Shown here one piece after another: positions 1 to 6,774 of a stretch of DNA of 8,182 nucleotides. The notes below the pieces were generated by a model that had not been told where the DNA came from, searched no databases, and saw nothing but the letters and a program-made list of their open reading frames with translations. A program made the position numbers and the translations under genes. The stretch is taken from positions 1-8,182 of the forward strand of contig JBDLII010000104.1 in assembly GCA_039714995.1 (NCBI GenBank). The letters are read 5' to 3'. Source of the DNA: Sva-25 sp039714995 (GTDB taxonomy: Bacteria; Pseudomonadota; Gammaproteobacteria; Chromatiales; Chromatiaceae). How positions within the stretch are numbered: the first letter of the stretch is position 1; each line of letters starts with the position of its first letter.

Positions 1-2142
1 CGCCCCGCGATTGTCGTCGTGGCCATCATTCCGGTGGTCATACTGATCACCATCTGGTCATCCTGGGCGCTGGGTTATTCAATCAACCGCGTCAGCCTGT
101 TTGCGTTGATCTTCTCGATTGGCATCCTGGTCGATGACGCCACGGTGGTGGTGGAGAATATCTTCCGGCGCTGGTTACATGATGGCGAGACCCGCATTGA
201 CACGGCGGTCGATGCGGTGCGCGAAGTCGGCAATCCGACCGTGATTGCAACCCTGGCGGTACTCGCTGCGCTGCTGCCGATGGGCTTTGTCAGCGGCATG
301 ATGGGGCCCTACATGTTTCCTATCCCGCTGTTCGGCTCCGTGGCGATGCTCTTCTCGCTGTTTGCGGCCTTTGTCTTCACTCCGTGGTTCGCCTACAAGA
401 TGCGGCCGAAGCTCGATGTATTGCAGAAAGCCGAGCGGCGCGAGAAAGCGATCCAGGATCTGACCGGCCGCATCTACAGGCCCTTTATCGAGCCGTTGAT
501 CAGGAGCCGTTTCAAGGGCTGGGTGTTCGTGGTGTGCATCGTCGTGGCTTTTTTTGCCGCCGTATCGATGTTCTATACCAAGGCGGTGACGGTCAAAATG
601 CTCCCGTTTGACAACAAGCCCGAATTCAATGTGTTGATCAACCTGCCGGAAGGGACCACCTTGCCGGATACGGCAAATTTTACCGCACGGCTGGCTGAAA
701 CCCTGCGCACCGTGCCGGAGGTGACGGCGCTGCAAACCTACGTCGGCACGGCGTCGCCCTATAACTTCAATGGCATGGTGCGCCACTACTACCTGCGGAC
801 CGAACCCTGGCAGGCGGATATCCAGGTGATGCTGCTTGACAAGCACGATCGCGAGCGCAGCAGCCACGAGATATCGGAGTCGGTGCGCAGCCTGTTGGCG
901 CCGATTGCCGAGGAGTATGGCGCCAACATGGCCGTTGTCGAGATGCCGCCAGGACCGCCGGTGCTGCAAACCATGGTTGCGGAGGTGTACGGTCCTGATC
1001 ATCACACGCGTCAGCAGGTTGCCCGCGACCTGGAACAGATGTTCATCGCTGCGCCGAACCTGGTCGATGTGGACACCTACATGGCCGACCCTTCCGAGCG
1101 TTGGCATTTCGAGGTGGATACGGAGAAGGCGACACGCCACGGCGTCTCGGTCGAGAGTATCAACAGGAACCTGGAGATGGCCATGGGAGGCTACAAGCTG
1201 GGTGACGTGAAGCGCGGCCGGGAACTGGAGCCGACCTATCTGGTCATCCAGCTGCCGCTCTCCGTCAGGGCGCAGGTCAGCCGCCTCACCAATCTGCCGA
1301 TACCGACCCAGAGCGGCGCCAATATCCCCCTGTCGGAAGTCGGCCGTTTCGTCAAGGCTGCCGAGGACCCCATCATCTACCACAAGGATCTGCGCCCCAT
1401 GGAGTATGTCGTGGGCGAGATGGAGGGCAGACTGGGAGCACCTATCTACGGCATGATGTCGGTTGAGGATATGCTCGACAGCTACCAGGCGCCCGACGGC
1501 GTTGAGATCAGCGGCACCCTTACCGGGGCGCCAAAGGATGATGCGGTATCGGGATTCGAGTGGAGCGGGGAGTGGGTTGTCACCTACGAAACATTTCGTG
1601 ACATGGGCATCGCATTCTGCGCCGCGCTGGTTTTGATCTACATCCTGCTGGTGTGGGAGTTTGGCAATTTCATTCACCCGGCAATCGTCATGGCGCCGAT
1701 TCCACTGACGCTGATCGGCATTATTCCGGGCCACTGGCTGATAGGGGCGGAGTTTACAGCCACCTCGATGATCGGTTTTATCGCGCTGGCCGGCATCGAG
1801 GTGCGCAACTCGATTTTGCTGGTGGATTTTGCCAGAAACGAGGTGCACCGGGGGGCTTCGGTACAGGAGGCGGTGGTTTCGGCCGGACAGATACGCATGC
1901 GTCCCATCTGGGTGACCGATCTGACGATGATGGCGGGCGCCGTGGCGATCATTTTTGACCCCATCTTCGAAGGCATGGCGGTATCGCTGCTGTTTGGACC
2001 GATCGTCGCCGTGCCGCTGACGATGATCGTCGTACCGCTGGGCTGCACCTCCGCCTACAAGGCTTTCCTGAGTAGAAGCCTCCAGGATGAAGAGAAGGCG
2101 AGGAACCACTGCGGCGGCAGCGACAAGCAGTTGACGGCTTGA
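1..2142 (+). CDS. RND-family efflux permease, C-terminal part (5' end outside window)
   Basis: This is the inner-membrane proton-driven pump subunit of a tripartite RND efflux system, which would work with a periplasmic adaptor and an outer-membrane channel encoded elsewhere. The frame is open to the first base of the window, so the gene starts upstream; the GTG at 19 is an internal valine, not a start. About 713 residues are visible against roughly 1,040 in the family, so about a third is missing. The transmembrane helix 4 motif GILVDDATVVVEN carries the paired aspartates (visible residues 45-46, bases 133-138) that relay protons. A large periplasmic porter/docking region follows (about visible residues 190-510), then the second helix bundle. 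Helix 10 reads GIEVRNSILLVDF with Arg (visible residue 602) where AcrB has Lys940. Helices 11-12 and a charged tail close the protein, so the C-terminus is intact. The spacing of DD to Arg (about 557 residues) fits the family. The substrate cannot be told from sequence. The stop is TGA. Confidence 0.93.
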   Translation, partial: RPAIVVVAIIPVVILITIWSSWALGYSINRVSLFALIFSIGILVDDATVVVENIFRRWLHDGETRIDTAVDAVREVGNPTVIATLAVLAALLPMGFVSGMMGPYMFPIPLFGSVAMLFSLFAAFVFTPWFAYKMRPKLDVLQKAERREKAIQDLTGRIYRPFIEPLIRSRFKGWVFVVCIVVAFFAAVSMFYTKAVTVKMLPFDNKPEFNVLINLPEGTTLPDTANFTARLAETLRTVPEVTALQTYVGTASPYNFNGMVRHYYLRTEPWQADIQVMLLDKHDRERSSHEISESVRSLLAPIAEEYGANMAVVEMPPGPPVLQTMVAEVYGPDHHTRQQVARDLEQMFIAAPNLVDVDTYMADPSERWHFEVDTEKATRHGVSVESINRNLEMAMGGYKLGDVKRGRELEPTYLVIQLPLSVRAQVSRLTNLPIPTQSGANIPLSEVGRFVKAAEDPIIYHKDLRPMEYVVGEMEGRLGAPIYGMMSVEDMLDSYQAPDGVEISGTLTGAPKDDAVSGFEWSGEWVVTYETFRDMGIAFCAALVLIYILLVWEFGNFIHPAIVMAPIPLTLIGIIPGHWLIGAEFTATSMIGFIALAGIEVRNSILLVDFARNEVHRGASVQEAVVSAGQIRMRPIWVTDLTMMAGAVAIIFDPIFEGMAVSLLFGPIVAVPLTMIVVPLGCTSAYKAFLSRSLQDEEKARNHCGGSDKQLTA

Positions 2143-2167
2143 TCAGCGCCTCCCTGTTTCATCCGCC

Positions 2168-2172
2168 AGGAG
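2168..2172 (+). promoter_or_regulatory. Ribosome binding site of the channel-like gene
   Basis: AGGAG lies between the RND stop codon and the channel-like gene. It sits 9 nt before TTG 2182 but only 3 nt before TTG 2176, and well upstream of ATG 2203. It therefore favours TTG 2182 as the start. Confidence 0.5.
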
Positions 2173-2181
2173 TGATTGGGA

Positions 2182-2706
2182 TTGAGCACGAAATACAGAA
2201 GCATGAAAAGGAGGAGCAGAAAGTTCGTCAGGGACGTTGTTGTACATACGCCTATCCTGAAGTTGACTCTTCTATTGGTTGTCTTATGGCTGCTTTTTGC
2301 AGCCGCTATGTATATTGCCGAACGTGGAGCGGAAGGCACCACAATCACCTCCTACGGAAGGGCCCTGTACTGGTGTATCGCGGCATTTTCCACTGCCGGC
2401 ATCGCAGATATGCCGGTCAGCGGAATAGCGGAGTTCATCGGCGCAATATGGATTATCCTCGGTTCCATACTCTTCTTCGGCGCGATCGTGTCTACGGTTA
2501 CCGCCTATTTCATGCGTCCGCTGCAGCGTCCGTCGAGGCAGATTATCGATACGATAGAATACAATCTTGAACAACTTGATGATTTGTCCATCGAAGAGCT
2601 GGAACTGCTCAAAGAGACAACAGACGCTTTCATCGAGCATGTTGAAAACCTGAAAGCGGCTAAAGCAAGCGTTGTCAGTTCCGGTAATACGGGTAGTGTG
2701 AGATAA
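2182..2706 (+). CDS. Two-transmembrane pore-loop ion-channel-like protein with a non-canonical filter
   Basis: This small inner-membrane protein has the architecture of a minimal potassium channel (Ion_trans_2 type). It has a basic N-terminus (KRRSRK), helix 1 around residues 26-45, a pore helix and loop around 60-80, helix 2 around 82-111, and a charged C-terminal tail (about 118-160) that looks helical and could form a coiled coil. The pore segment ALYWCIAAFSTAGIADMPVS aligns with a K+ channel pore, but the filter reads T-A-G-I-A-D (bases 2392-2409) instead of T-V-G-Y-G-D. Ion selectivity is therefore uncertain. I place the start at TTG 2182 because AGGAG lies 9 nt before it; TTG 2176 and ATG 2203 are alternatives. 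It begins about 39 nt after the RND gene with no visible terminator between them, so co-transcription is likely. Its base composition looks more AT-rich than the RND gene. Channel fold is likely; function as a K+ channel is inference. Confidence 0.8.
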   Translation: MSTKYRSMKRRSRKFVRDVVVHTPILKLTLLLVVLWLLFAAAMYIAERGAEGTTITSYGRALYWCIAAFSTAGIADMPVSGIAEFIGAIWIILGSILFFGAIVSTVTAYFMRPLQRPSRQIIDTIEYNLEQLDDLSIEELELLKETTDAFIEHVENLKAAKASVVSSGNTGSVR

Positions 2707-2749
2707 CGAACCGGTTTGCCCGAGGAAGCATCAACCCTCTCCTTTGCTC

Positions 2750-4174
2750 CTATTCGCACAATTTGATTCTCTTGTGCCGGCGATCGACGCCTTCATGGGT
2801 GCCTCTTTTCATCGCGAGCTTCAACAGCGGTGGTGTGGACAGCGTGGTGATGATCACCATCAGCACCACAGCTGAAAACATGGCGCTGTTGATCACACCA
2901 AGGGTCTTGCCGATCGAGGCGAAAACGAGGCCGACTTCGCCACGTGGCATCATGCCCAAACCGATGGAGAGGCGGTTGAGACGCTTTTCAGCCCCTGCTC
3001 CAGCAGCAACCTTGCCGGCAATGGCTGCAATGAGCAGACCGGATGCCAGGAAGATGACATCCCAGTCGAGGAATGTCTCCAGTTTGACCTGTATTCCCAT
3101 CAATACAAAGAAGATCGGTGCCAGTATGCTCTCGAGTGGCGCAAACAGCTCCTGGATCGTATATTTTTGATCATGGCGCCGGCCCCATGCGATGAAATGC
3201 TTCTCATGAAGCAGCAGACCGGCAGCGAAGGCGCCGATAATGGTTGCAAGACCGGCAAGATTGGCAAACCATGCCAGCAGCATGACGAAGACGAAAGAGA
3301 TAAAGAGTTTTGCCTCCATCACGTCGAGCTTGGCGAGCAGGCGGGTCAGCAGGCGAATGATATATGGTCCAAGCAGCAGGGTGCTGGTGATGAAGAGCGC
3401 CGCCAGAAAGATTGTCTGGAGGATGCTGTTAAACTGCATGCTGCCTGTGACCACGATGCCGGACACGATCGAGAGCATCACCAGCCCCAGTACGTCATCC
3501 ATGACCGCTGCTCCCAGGATGACATGAGACTCACGGGAGTTCTCCTTGTTCAAATCCTGGAGTACGCGGGCGGTGATGCCGATGCTGGTTGCGCCCAGGG
3601 TGGCGCCGAGAAACATATGCATCGTATGCGGAGCTTCAGGCGTAATCAACCATGTCACTATGAAACCCATGGTGAAGGGCAGCAGCACGCCGATCAGAGC
3701 AACCCGGATGGCATTCCCGCCAACCTGCCGCAGCTCTGCAACGCAGGTATTCAGGCCCACGTGAAACAGCAGGAAAATGACGCCATAGCGGGAGAAGATA
3801 TCGACAGCCTGGGCGATCGAGAGATAATCCTGGCCATGCGGGCCGCGTGCAATTTCGAGAAACAGCGCGGCTGTGTGCGGATCCATGACCGAGGAGATAG
3901 TTTCGGCAACGGGTGCTCCCGACATCACGATCTGTACGACCTTGGTGCAGGCGATGCCTTCGCGCAGGATGATAATCAGGTCATAGCCGAACAGATACAG
4001 CAGGTTTCACAGCAGGACACCCATCAGGAGTTCGCCCAGCACAGTGGGCTGGTTGAAATGGCGTGCAGTGTAGCGGCCGACCAGTGCAGCGATCAGGATC
4101 AGCGTGACACCGAAAATAACAGGGGCTATCGGGTCGTTATGCATGATCATCGGCAGGCTGTCCGGAGTAGACAT
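2750..4174 (-). pseudogene. CPA2-family cation/proton antiporter interrupted by an in-frame TGA
   Basis: This is a monovalent cation/H+ exchanger of the CPA2 (KefB/NapA-like) family in the inner membrane. Starting at ATG 4174, the frame encodes helix 1 and the family motif QPTVLGELLMGVLL, then meets TGA at codon 56 (4007-4009), where a glycine is expected. The same frame continues without another break to TAG at 2750, giving 474 codons in all. Downstream it retains LGATSIGITARVLQDL, the ion-binding helix AAVMDDVLGLVML (Asp226-Asp227; the double Asp is typical of electrogenic Na+/H+ antiporters) and MPRGEVGLVFASIG near the C-terminus. There is no C-terminal TrkA-N domain. The region between helices 2 and 3 is longer than usual. 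The remaining open frame after the stop could start at GTG 3928 or ATG 3925 (about 391 residues) but would lack the first two helices and has only a weak AAGG upstream. The gene may be a recent pseudogene, or the TGA may be a sequencing error or be read through. Confidence 0.82.
4007..4009 (-). other. Premature in-frame TGA in the antiporter gene
   Basis: Reading the minus strand, the codons around the stop are GTC CTG CTG TGA AAC CTG CTG. Family members normally have a glycine here at the end of the GELLxGxxLG motif. GGA to TGA is a single base change (C to A on the plus strand). No frame change is needed to continue translation. Confidence 0.85.
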
Positions 4175-4180
4175 GTGGCG

Positions 4181-4185
4181 CTCCT
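4181..4185 (-). promoter_or_regulatory. Ribosome binding site of the antiporter gene
   Basis: On the minus strand, AGGAG lies 6 nt before ATG 4174. It fixes the true start of the antiporter upstream of the internal TGA, which shows that the 55-codon N-terminal part belongs to the gene. Confidence 0.7.
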
Positions 4186-4201
4186 GACTGTGTCGGGCAA
4201 C

Positions 4202-4221
4202 AGCATGCGTTACTGCATGCT
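4202..4221. repeat. Perfect inverted repeat between holA and the antiporter gene
   Basis: AGCATGC (4202-4208) and GCATGCT (4215-4221) are perfect reverse complements separated by 6 nt. The repeat sits in the only sizeable gap on this strand (4175-4251, 77 nt), downstream of holA and upstream of the antiporter ribosome binding site. On the minus strand no T run follows the stem, so it is a poor intrinsic terminator. It could be an operator or a short hairpin in the antiporter leader. Confidence 0.45.
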
Positions 4222-4229
4222 AAAGTAAA

Positions 4230-4235
4230 ATTCTA
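4230..4235 (-). promoter_or_regulatory. Possible -10 element upstream of the antiporter
   Basis: The minus strand reads TAGAAT here, a five-of-six match to TATAAT. No good -35 element is visible at the usual distance, which falls at the end of holA. If used, transcription would start close to the edge of the inverted repeat at 4202-4221. This is a weak call. Confidence 0.2.
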
Positions 4236-4251
4236 CACCAGATTCAATGTA

Positions 4252-5256
4252 CTATGCACCGCGCATCTCCAGCAGTATCTCCTCCATCAGGATCCAGGGG
4301 TCAGCGCTGCTTTTGATGGCTTCGTCGGCCCGTGCCAGCCTGTTCATCACACCGTACCAGCCCTGCAACGGCAGCCTGCGAGCGCCGCTGATGAGCTGCT
4401 GCTGGCGGCTCTTCCAGACCGGTGGCTTCTGTCTGCTGAAAACCGCGGCAGGTGGCTCCCTGCGGCTGAGAGCTTCGGCGACACTGGCGGCAAGGCGCAC
4501 TTCACGCGCCATGGCCCAGAGAACGATCGCCGCGTGGGTGCCCTCTGCCCGCAAGGTGCGGATCATTTTCAGCGCTCGTGCCGTCTCTCCTGACAGCGCG
4601 GCCTCGATCAATTCGAAGACGCTGAAGTGAGCACTGCCGGATGCAGAGGCTGCGACATCATCCAGCGTGATGTTGCCGACGCCGTGAGTGATGCGCAACT
4701 TTTCGATCTCCTGGTTCGTGGCTATCAGGTTTCCCTCGGTTTGCTGCGCCAGGAACTGGATCGATTCACGGCTCAGCTGTAAACCATGGTGCTGAGCGCG
4801 GTTTTGTATCCACCCCGGCAGCTCCGCGACTTTCAGTGGCCATACCTGGATGACAACGCCAGACTGGTCGATGGACTTGAACCACTTGCTGCTCTGCTGG
4901 CTCTTCTCCAGCTTGGGCAGGATGATCAGCAGCAGTGTGTCTTCCGGGGGCGTTTGCAGGTAGTCCGAGATCGCCGCTGCGCCCTCCCTGCCCGGCTTCC
5001 CTGATGGAATGCGCAGTTCCAGGATCCTGCGCTGTGCAAACAGTGACATGCTCGCCGCTTCGGCTGCGAGGCTGTTCCAGTCAAAGCCGCCCGTGGCCTC
5101 CATGACCTGGCGTTCGTCATAACCGTGCTGGCGGGCGGAGTGGCGAATGGCATCGCTGTACTCGAGAAGCTGCTGTGGTTCATCGCCGCTCAGCAGATAG
5201 ACACTGGCGATGCCCTGTTGCAGGTGGTTGTGCAGTTGTTCGGGGCGCAGTCTCAT
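4252..5256 (-). CDS. holA: DNA polymerase III subunit delta
   Basis: HolA is the delta subunit of the clamp loader. It binds and opens the beta sliding clamp, so that the loader complex can place it on primed DNA for replication. The 334-residue length matches the family (E. coli HolA is about 343). The N-terminus MRLRPEQLHNHL followed by VYLLSGDEPQQLLEYSDAIR is the usual opening of HolA, where the AAA+-like fold lacks a working P-loop. The middle segment (about residues 160-190, ending EGNLIATNQEIEKL) and the region after VFELIEAALSG (about 213 onward) match the family's middle and C-terminal helical domains. The start ATG (5254-5256) overlaps the lptE stop in an ATGA, and I see no separate Shine-Dalgarno site, so translation is probably coupled to lptE. 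The stop is TAG. In E. coli nadD follows; here the antiporter follows instead. Confidence 0.95.
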   Translation of the reverse strand: MRLRPEQLHNHLQQGIASVYLLSGDEPQQLLEYSDAIRHSARQHGYDERQVMEATGGFDWNSLAAEAASMSLFAQRRILELRIPSGKPGREGAAAISDYLQTPPEDTLLLIILPKLEKSQQSSKWFKSIDQSGVVIQVWPLKVAELPGWIQNRAQHHGLQLSRESIQFLAQQTEGNLIATNQEIEKLRITHGVGNITLDDVAASASGSAHFSVFELIEAALSGETARALKMIRTLRAEGTHAAIVLWAMAREVRLAASVAEALSRREPPAAVFSRQKPPVWKSRQQQLISGARRLPLQGWYGVMNRLARADEAIKSSADPWILMEEILLEMRGA

Positions 5257-5750
5257 TGCAGTGCATAGCCAAGTACGCGCAGAATCGAGAGGGCGAGGTC
5301 CCGGCGCATATTCTGCTGCAGCTGTTGCTCTTCGACACGACCGGCCAGGCCATCCTTGCCGACATCGATCCAGTCGCGCTCCACACCCACAGTGCGGTCG
5401 TCAACGAGTGTGTTGCCGCTGCTGTCAGCCAGTTTTACGGTCAGCTTGCGCGTCAGCGAATACTCTGTCGCCTTGCCGGTGTTGTCGACAGTGATCACCC
5501 GGCGCGTCTGTCCATGGTCCCTGACCGTGAGTATCGAGGCAGCCCCGGATTTGTTCGCGGCAATGCGGATATCCGCGGCGACAAAGGTATGCCGCAGGGT
5601 TCTGTTGAGTTGACTGTAACGCTCCAGCCCCTGGATATAGAGCGGGTTCAGATGCTCTGGCAGCGTTTGCGCGCTGCGCAGGTGAAAGCCGCAGCCGTTC
5701 AGCAGAATCAGAACGCTGATCAAGTTGACGAAAATTTTTACATCTCTCAT
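5253..5750 (-). CDS. lptE: LPS-assembly lipoprotein LptE
   Basis: LptE is the outer-membrane lipoprotein that plugs the LptD barrel and helps deliver lipopolysaccharide to the cell surface. From ATG 5750 the product is 165 residues. It has a lipoprotein signal peptide: MRDVK, a hydrophobic stretch, then the lipobox LLNG-Cys with the lipidated cysteine at residue 20. The mature start CGFHLRSAQTLPEHL is characteristic of the family, as is the C-terminal helix (EEQQLQQNMRRDLALSILRVL). A GTG at 5765 in the same frame would add five residues; I prefer ATG 5750 because it gives a compact signal peptide and a GGGG run lies 9 nt before it. The stop TGA overlaps the holA start by 4 nt, so the two are one translational unit. 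The EIIA-CBS gene ends about 40 nt upstream. The usual upstream neighbour leuS is absent. Confidence 0.92.
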   Translation of the reverse strand: MRDVKIFVNLISVLILLNGCGFHLRSAQTLPEHLNPLYIQGLERYSQLNRTLRHTFVAADIRIAANKSGAASILTVRDHGQTRRVITVDNTGKATEYSLTRKLTVKLADSSGNTLVDDRTVGVERDWIDVGKDGLAGRVEEQQLQQNMRRDLALSILRVLGYALQ

Positions 5751-5790
5751 CTGTGGTATCCCCACGCCGATCCATCACTTCCATGCATCA

Positions 5791-6762
5791 TTATGCTCTC
5801 AACACCTTTTTAATGAAATCCTGGATAGTGATAATACCCATCAACTCTTTGTCGCGAACAACGAATACCTGTCGAACATCGCGCCGCATCATCGTCTTGG
5901 CAACCTGGATGGCCGGAGTCGACTCATCCACGGTTGCGTAGTGCTCGGCAAATGCCATGATCTCCATCACGGGCATGTTTTTCTCACGCCGCAGTATCTC
6001 TGCAAAGGGTTCAAAGTTCAAAACCGGTGAGAGATCCTCCATCCATGTAATGTATTCCGGAAGGCACAGCCGGATGAGTTCATCCTCGCTGACGATGCCC
6101 ACCATGTCGCCATCGGCATCGACCACCGGGTACTCGCCTGTTCCTTCCCGGCAAAACAGGTCAATAGCCATGCACAGGCTGTCGCTGACATGCAGGCTGG
6201 AGAAGTCTGTGCGCATGATGTGGCGGGCTTCCACATATTCAGGAAGTCGCTCGCCCGTCTTCGCAAATGACTCCCACACCTCTTCGGGGTGTTTCAGGCG
6301 CAACACCTGTTCGATGAAGCCCTCACGCTGGCAGATTTTCGTCAGGGCGGCAACAGCTCGCAGATAGATGGCAGGATCGTCAGCCGGCGCCATCATCAGC
6401 ACGGCAATATTGACCGGGCCGAAATTCTCACCCACGCATTCGTAACCCTGTTGGTCATGGGAACAGACAAACCCCTCGCGACTTGCAGCCAGTGCAATGC
6501 GAAGCTGTTTCAATCCTTCGATTCTGACATGCACAACAGCCACCTCGGCCTGGAGTTGCATGACACCACAACCTTCACGGTCAAGGACGAGGTGGTATGC
6601 CGCTTCGATATCAACAGAGCGGTCGATCTCTCCGATGCTCGCGACCAGCTGGTGAACCGTATCGTCCAGCCTGCCGGTGCTCAGACCACAAAGAACCTGG
6701 TCCGGGGCGAACAGCGCAGAGAACGCGATGGTTTTGTCACTCAATTCGCTCTCCCGATTCAT
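5791..6762 (-). CDS. PTS EIIA-like protein with tandem CBS domains
   Basis: This is a soluble 323-residue regulator-like protein, with no membrane segment or signal peptide. Residues about 14-165 resemble a PTS EIIA domain of the mannitol/nitrogen (EIIANtr) type. The stretch AEVAVVHVRIEGLKQLRIAL aligns with the family's active-site segment (usually AIPHAR), keeping the phospho-acceptor histidine as His78 but replacing the preceding proline with valine. Two CBS repeats follow, at about 183-235 (IMRTDFSSLHV ... YPVVDADGDMVGIVSEDELIR) and 264-322 (MEIMAFAEHYATVDE ... VFVVRDKELMGIITIQDFIK). Such CBS pairs commonly bind adenine nucleotides. The gene starts 12 nt after the stop of the SLC13/ArsB-type permease gene, so an operon is very likely, and I infer that it regulates that permease according to energy or phosphorylation state. 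The start at ATG 6762 has only a weak GA-rich site upstream. No EI, HPr or PTS permease gene is present. Domains are fairly certain; the role is inference. Confidence 0.85.
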   Translation of the reverse strand: MNRESELSDKTIAFSALFAPDQVLCGLSTGRLDDTVHQLVASIGEIDRSVDIEAAYHLVLDREGCGVMQLQAEVAVVHVRIEGLKQLRIALAASREGFVCSHDQQGYECVGENFGPVNIAVLMMAPADDPAIYLRAVAALTKICQREGFIEQVLRLKHPEEVWESFAKTGERLPEYVEARHIMRTDFSSLHVSDSLCMAIDLFCREGTGEYPVVDADGDMVGIVSEDELIRLCLPEYITWMEDLSPVLNFEPFAEILRREKNMPVMEIMAFAEHYATVDESTPAIQVAKTMMRRDVRQVFVVRDKELMGIITIQDFIKKVLRA

Positions 6763-6774
6763 CCCCGTCTCTCA

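Noticed and set aside
175..2109. A 644-codon open frame on the minus strand opposite the RND gene
   Set aside because: It is rich in His, Arg, Gln and Asp with no domain signature and no ribosome binding site. It is the antisense shadow of a GC-rich coding gene whose plus-strand product has clear RND motifs.
2143..2181. A separate promoter or terminator between the RND and channel genes
   Set aside because: The gap is only about 39 nt and shows a ribosome binding site but no hairpin or convincing -35/-10 pair.
2707..2749. Possible bidirectional terminator between the convergent channel and antiporter genes
   Set aside because: There is a short palindrome AACCGGTT (2709-2716) and an imperfect pairing of AGGAAGCA with TGCTCCT, but no stable GC-rich stem followed by a T run on either strand.
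4007..4009. Alternative genetic code or selenocysteine at the antiporter TGA
   Set aside because: TGA ends the RND, lptE and SLC13/ArsB-type permease genes normally, the residue expected here is glycine and not cysteine, and no SECIS-like hairpin was recognised just after the codon.
3167..4228. A 353-codon open frame on the plus strand opposite the antiporter
   Set aside because: The product is a low-information run rich in Gln, Asp, Glu and His with no recognisable motif. The minus strand clearly encodes the antiporter.
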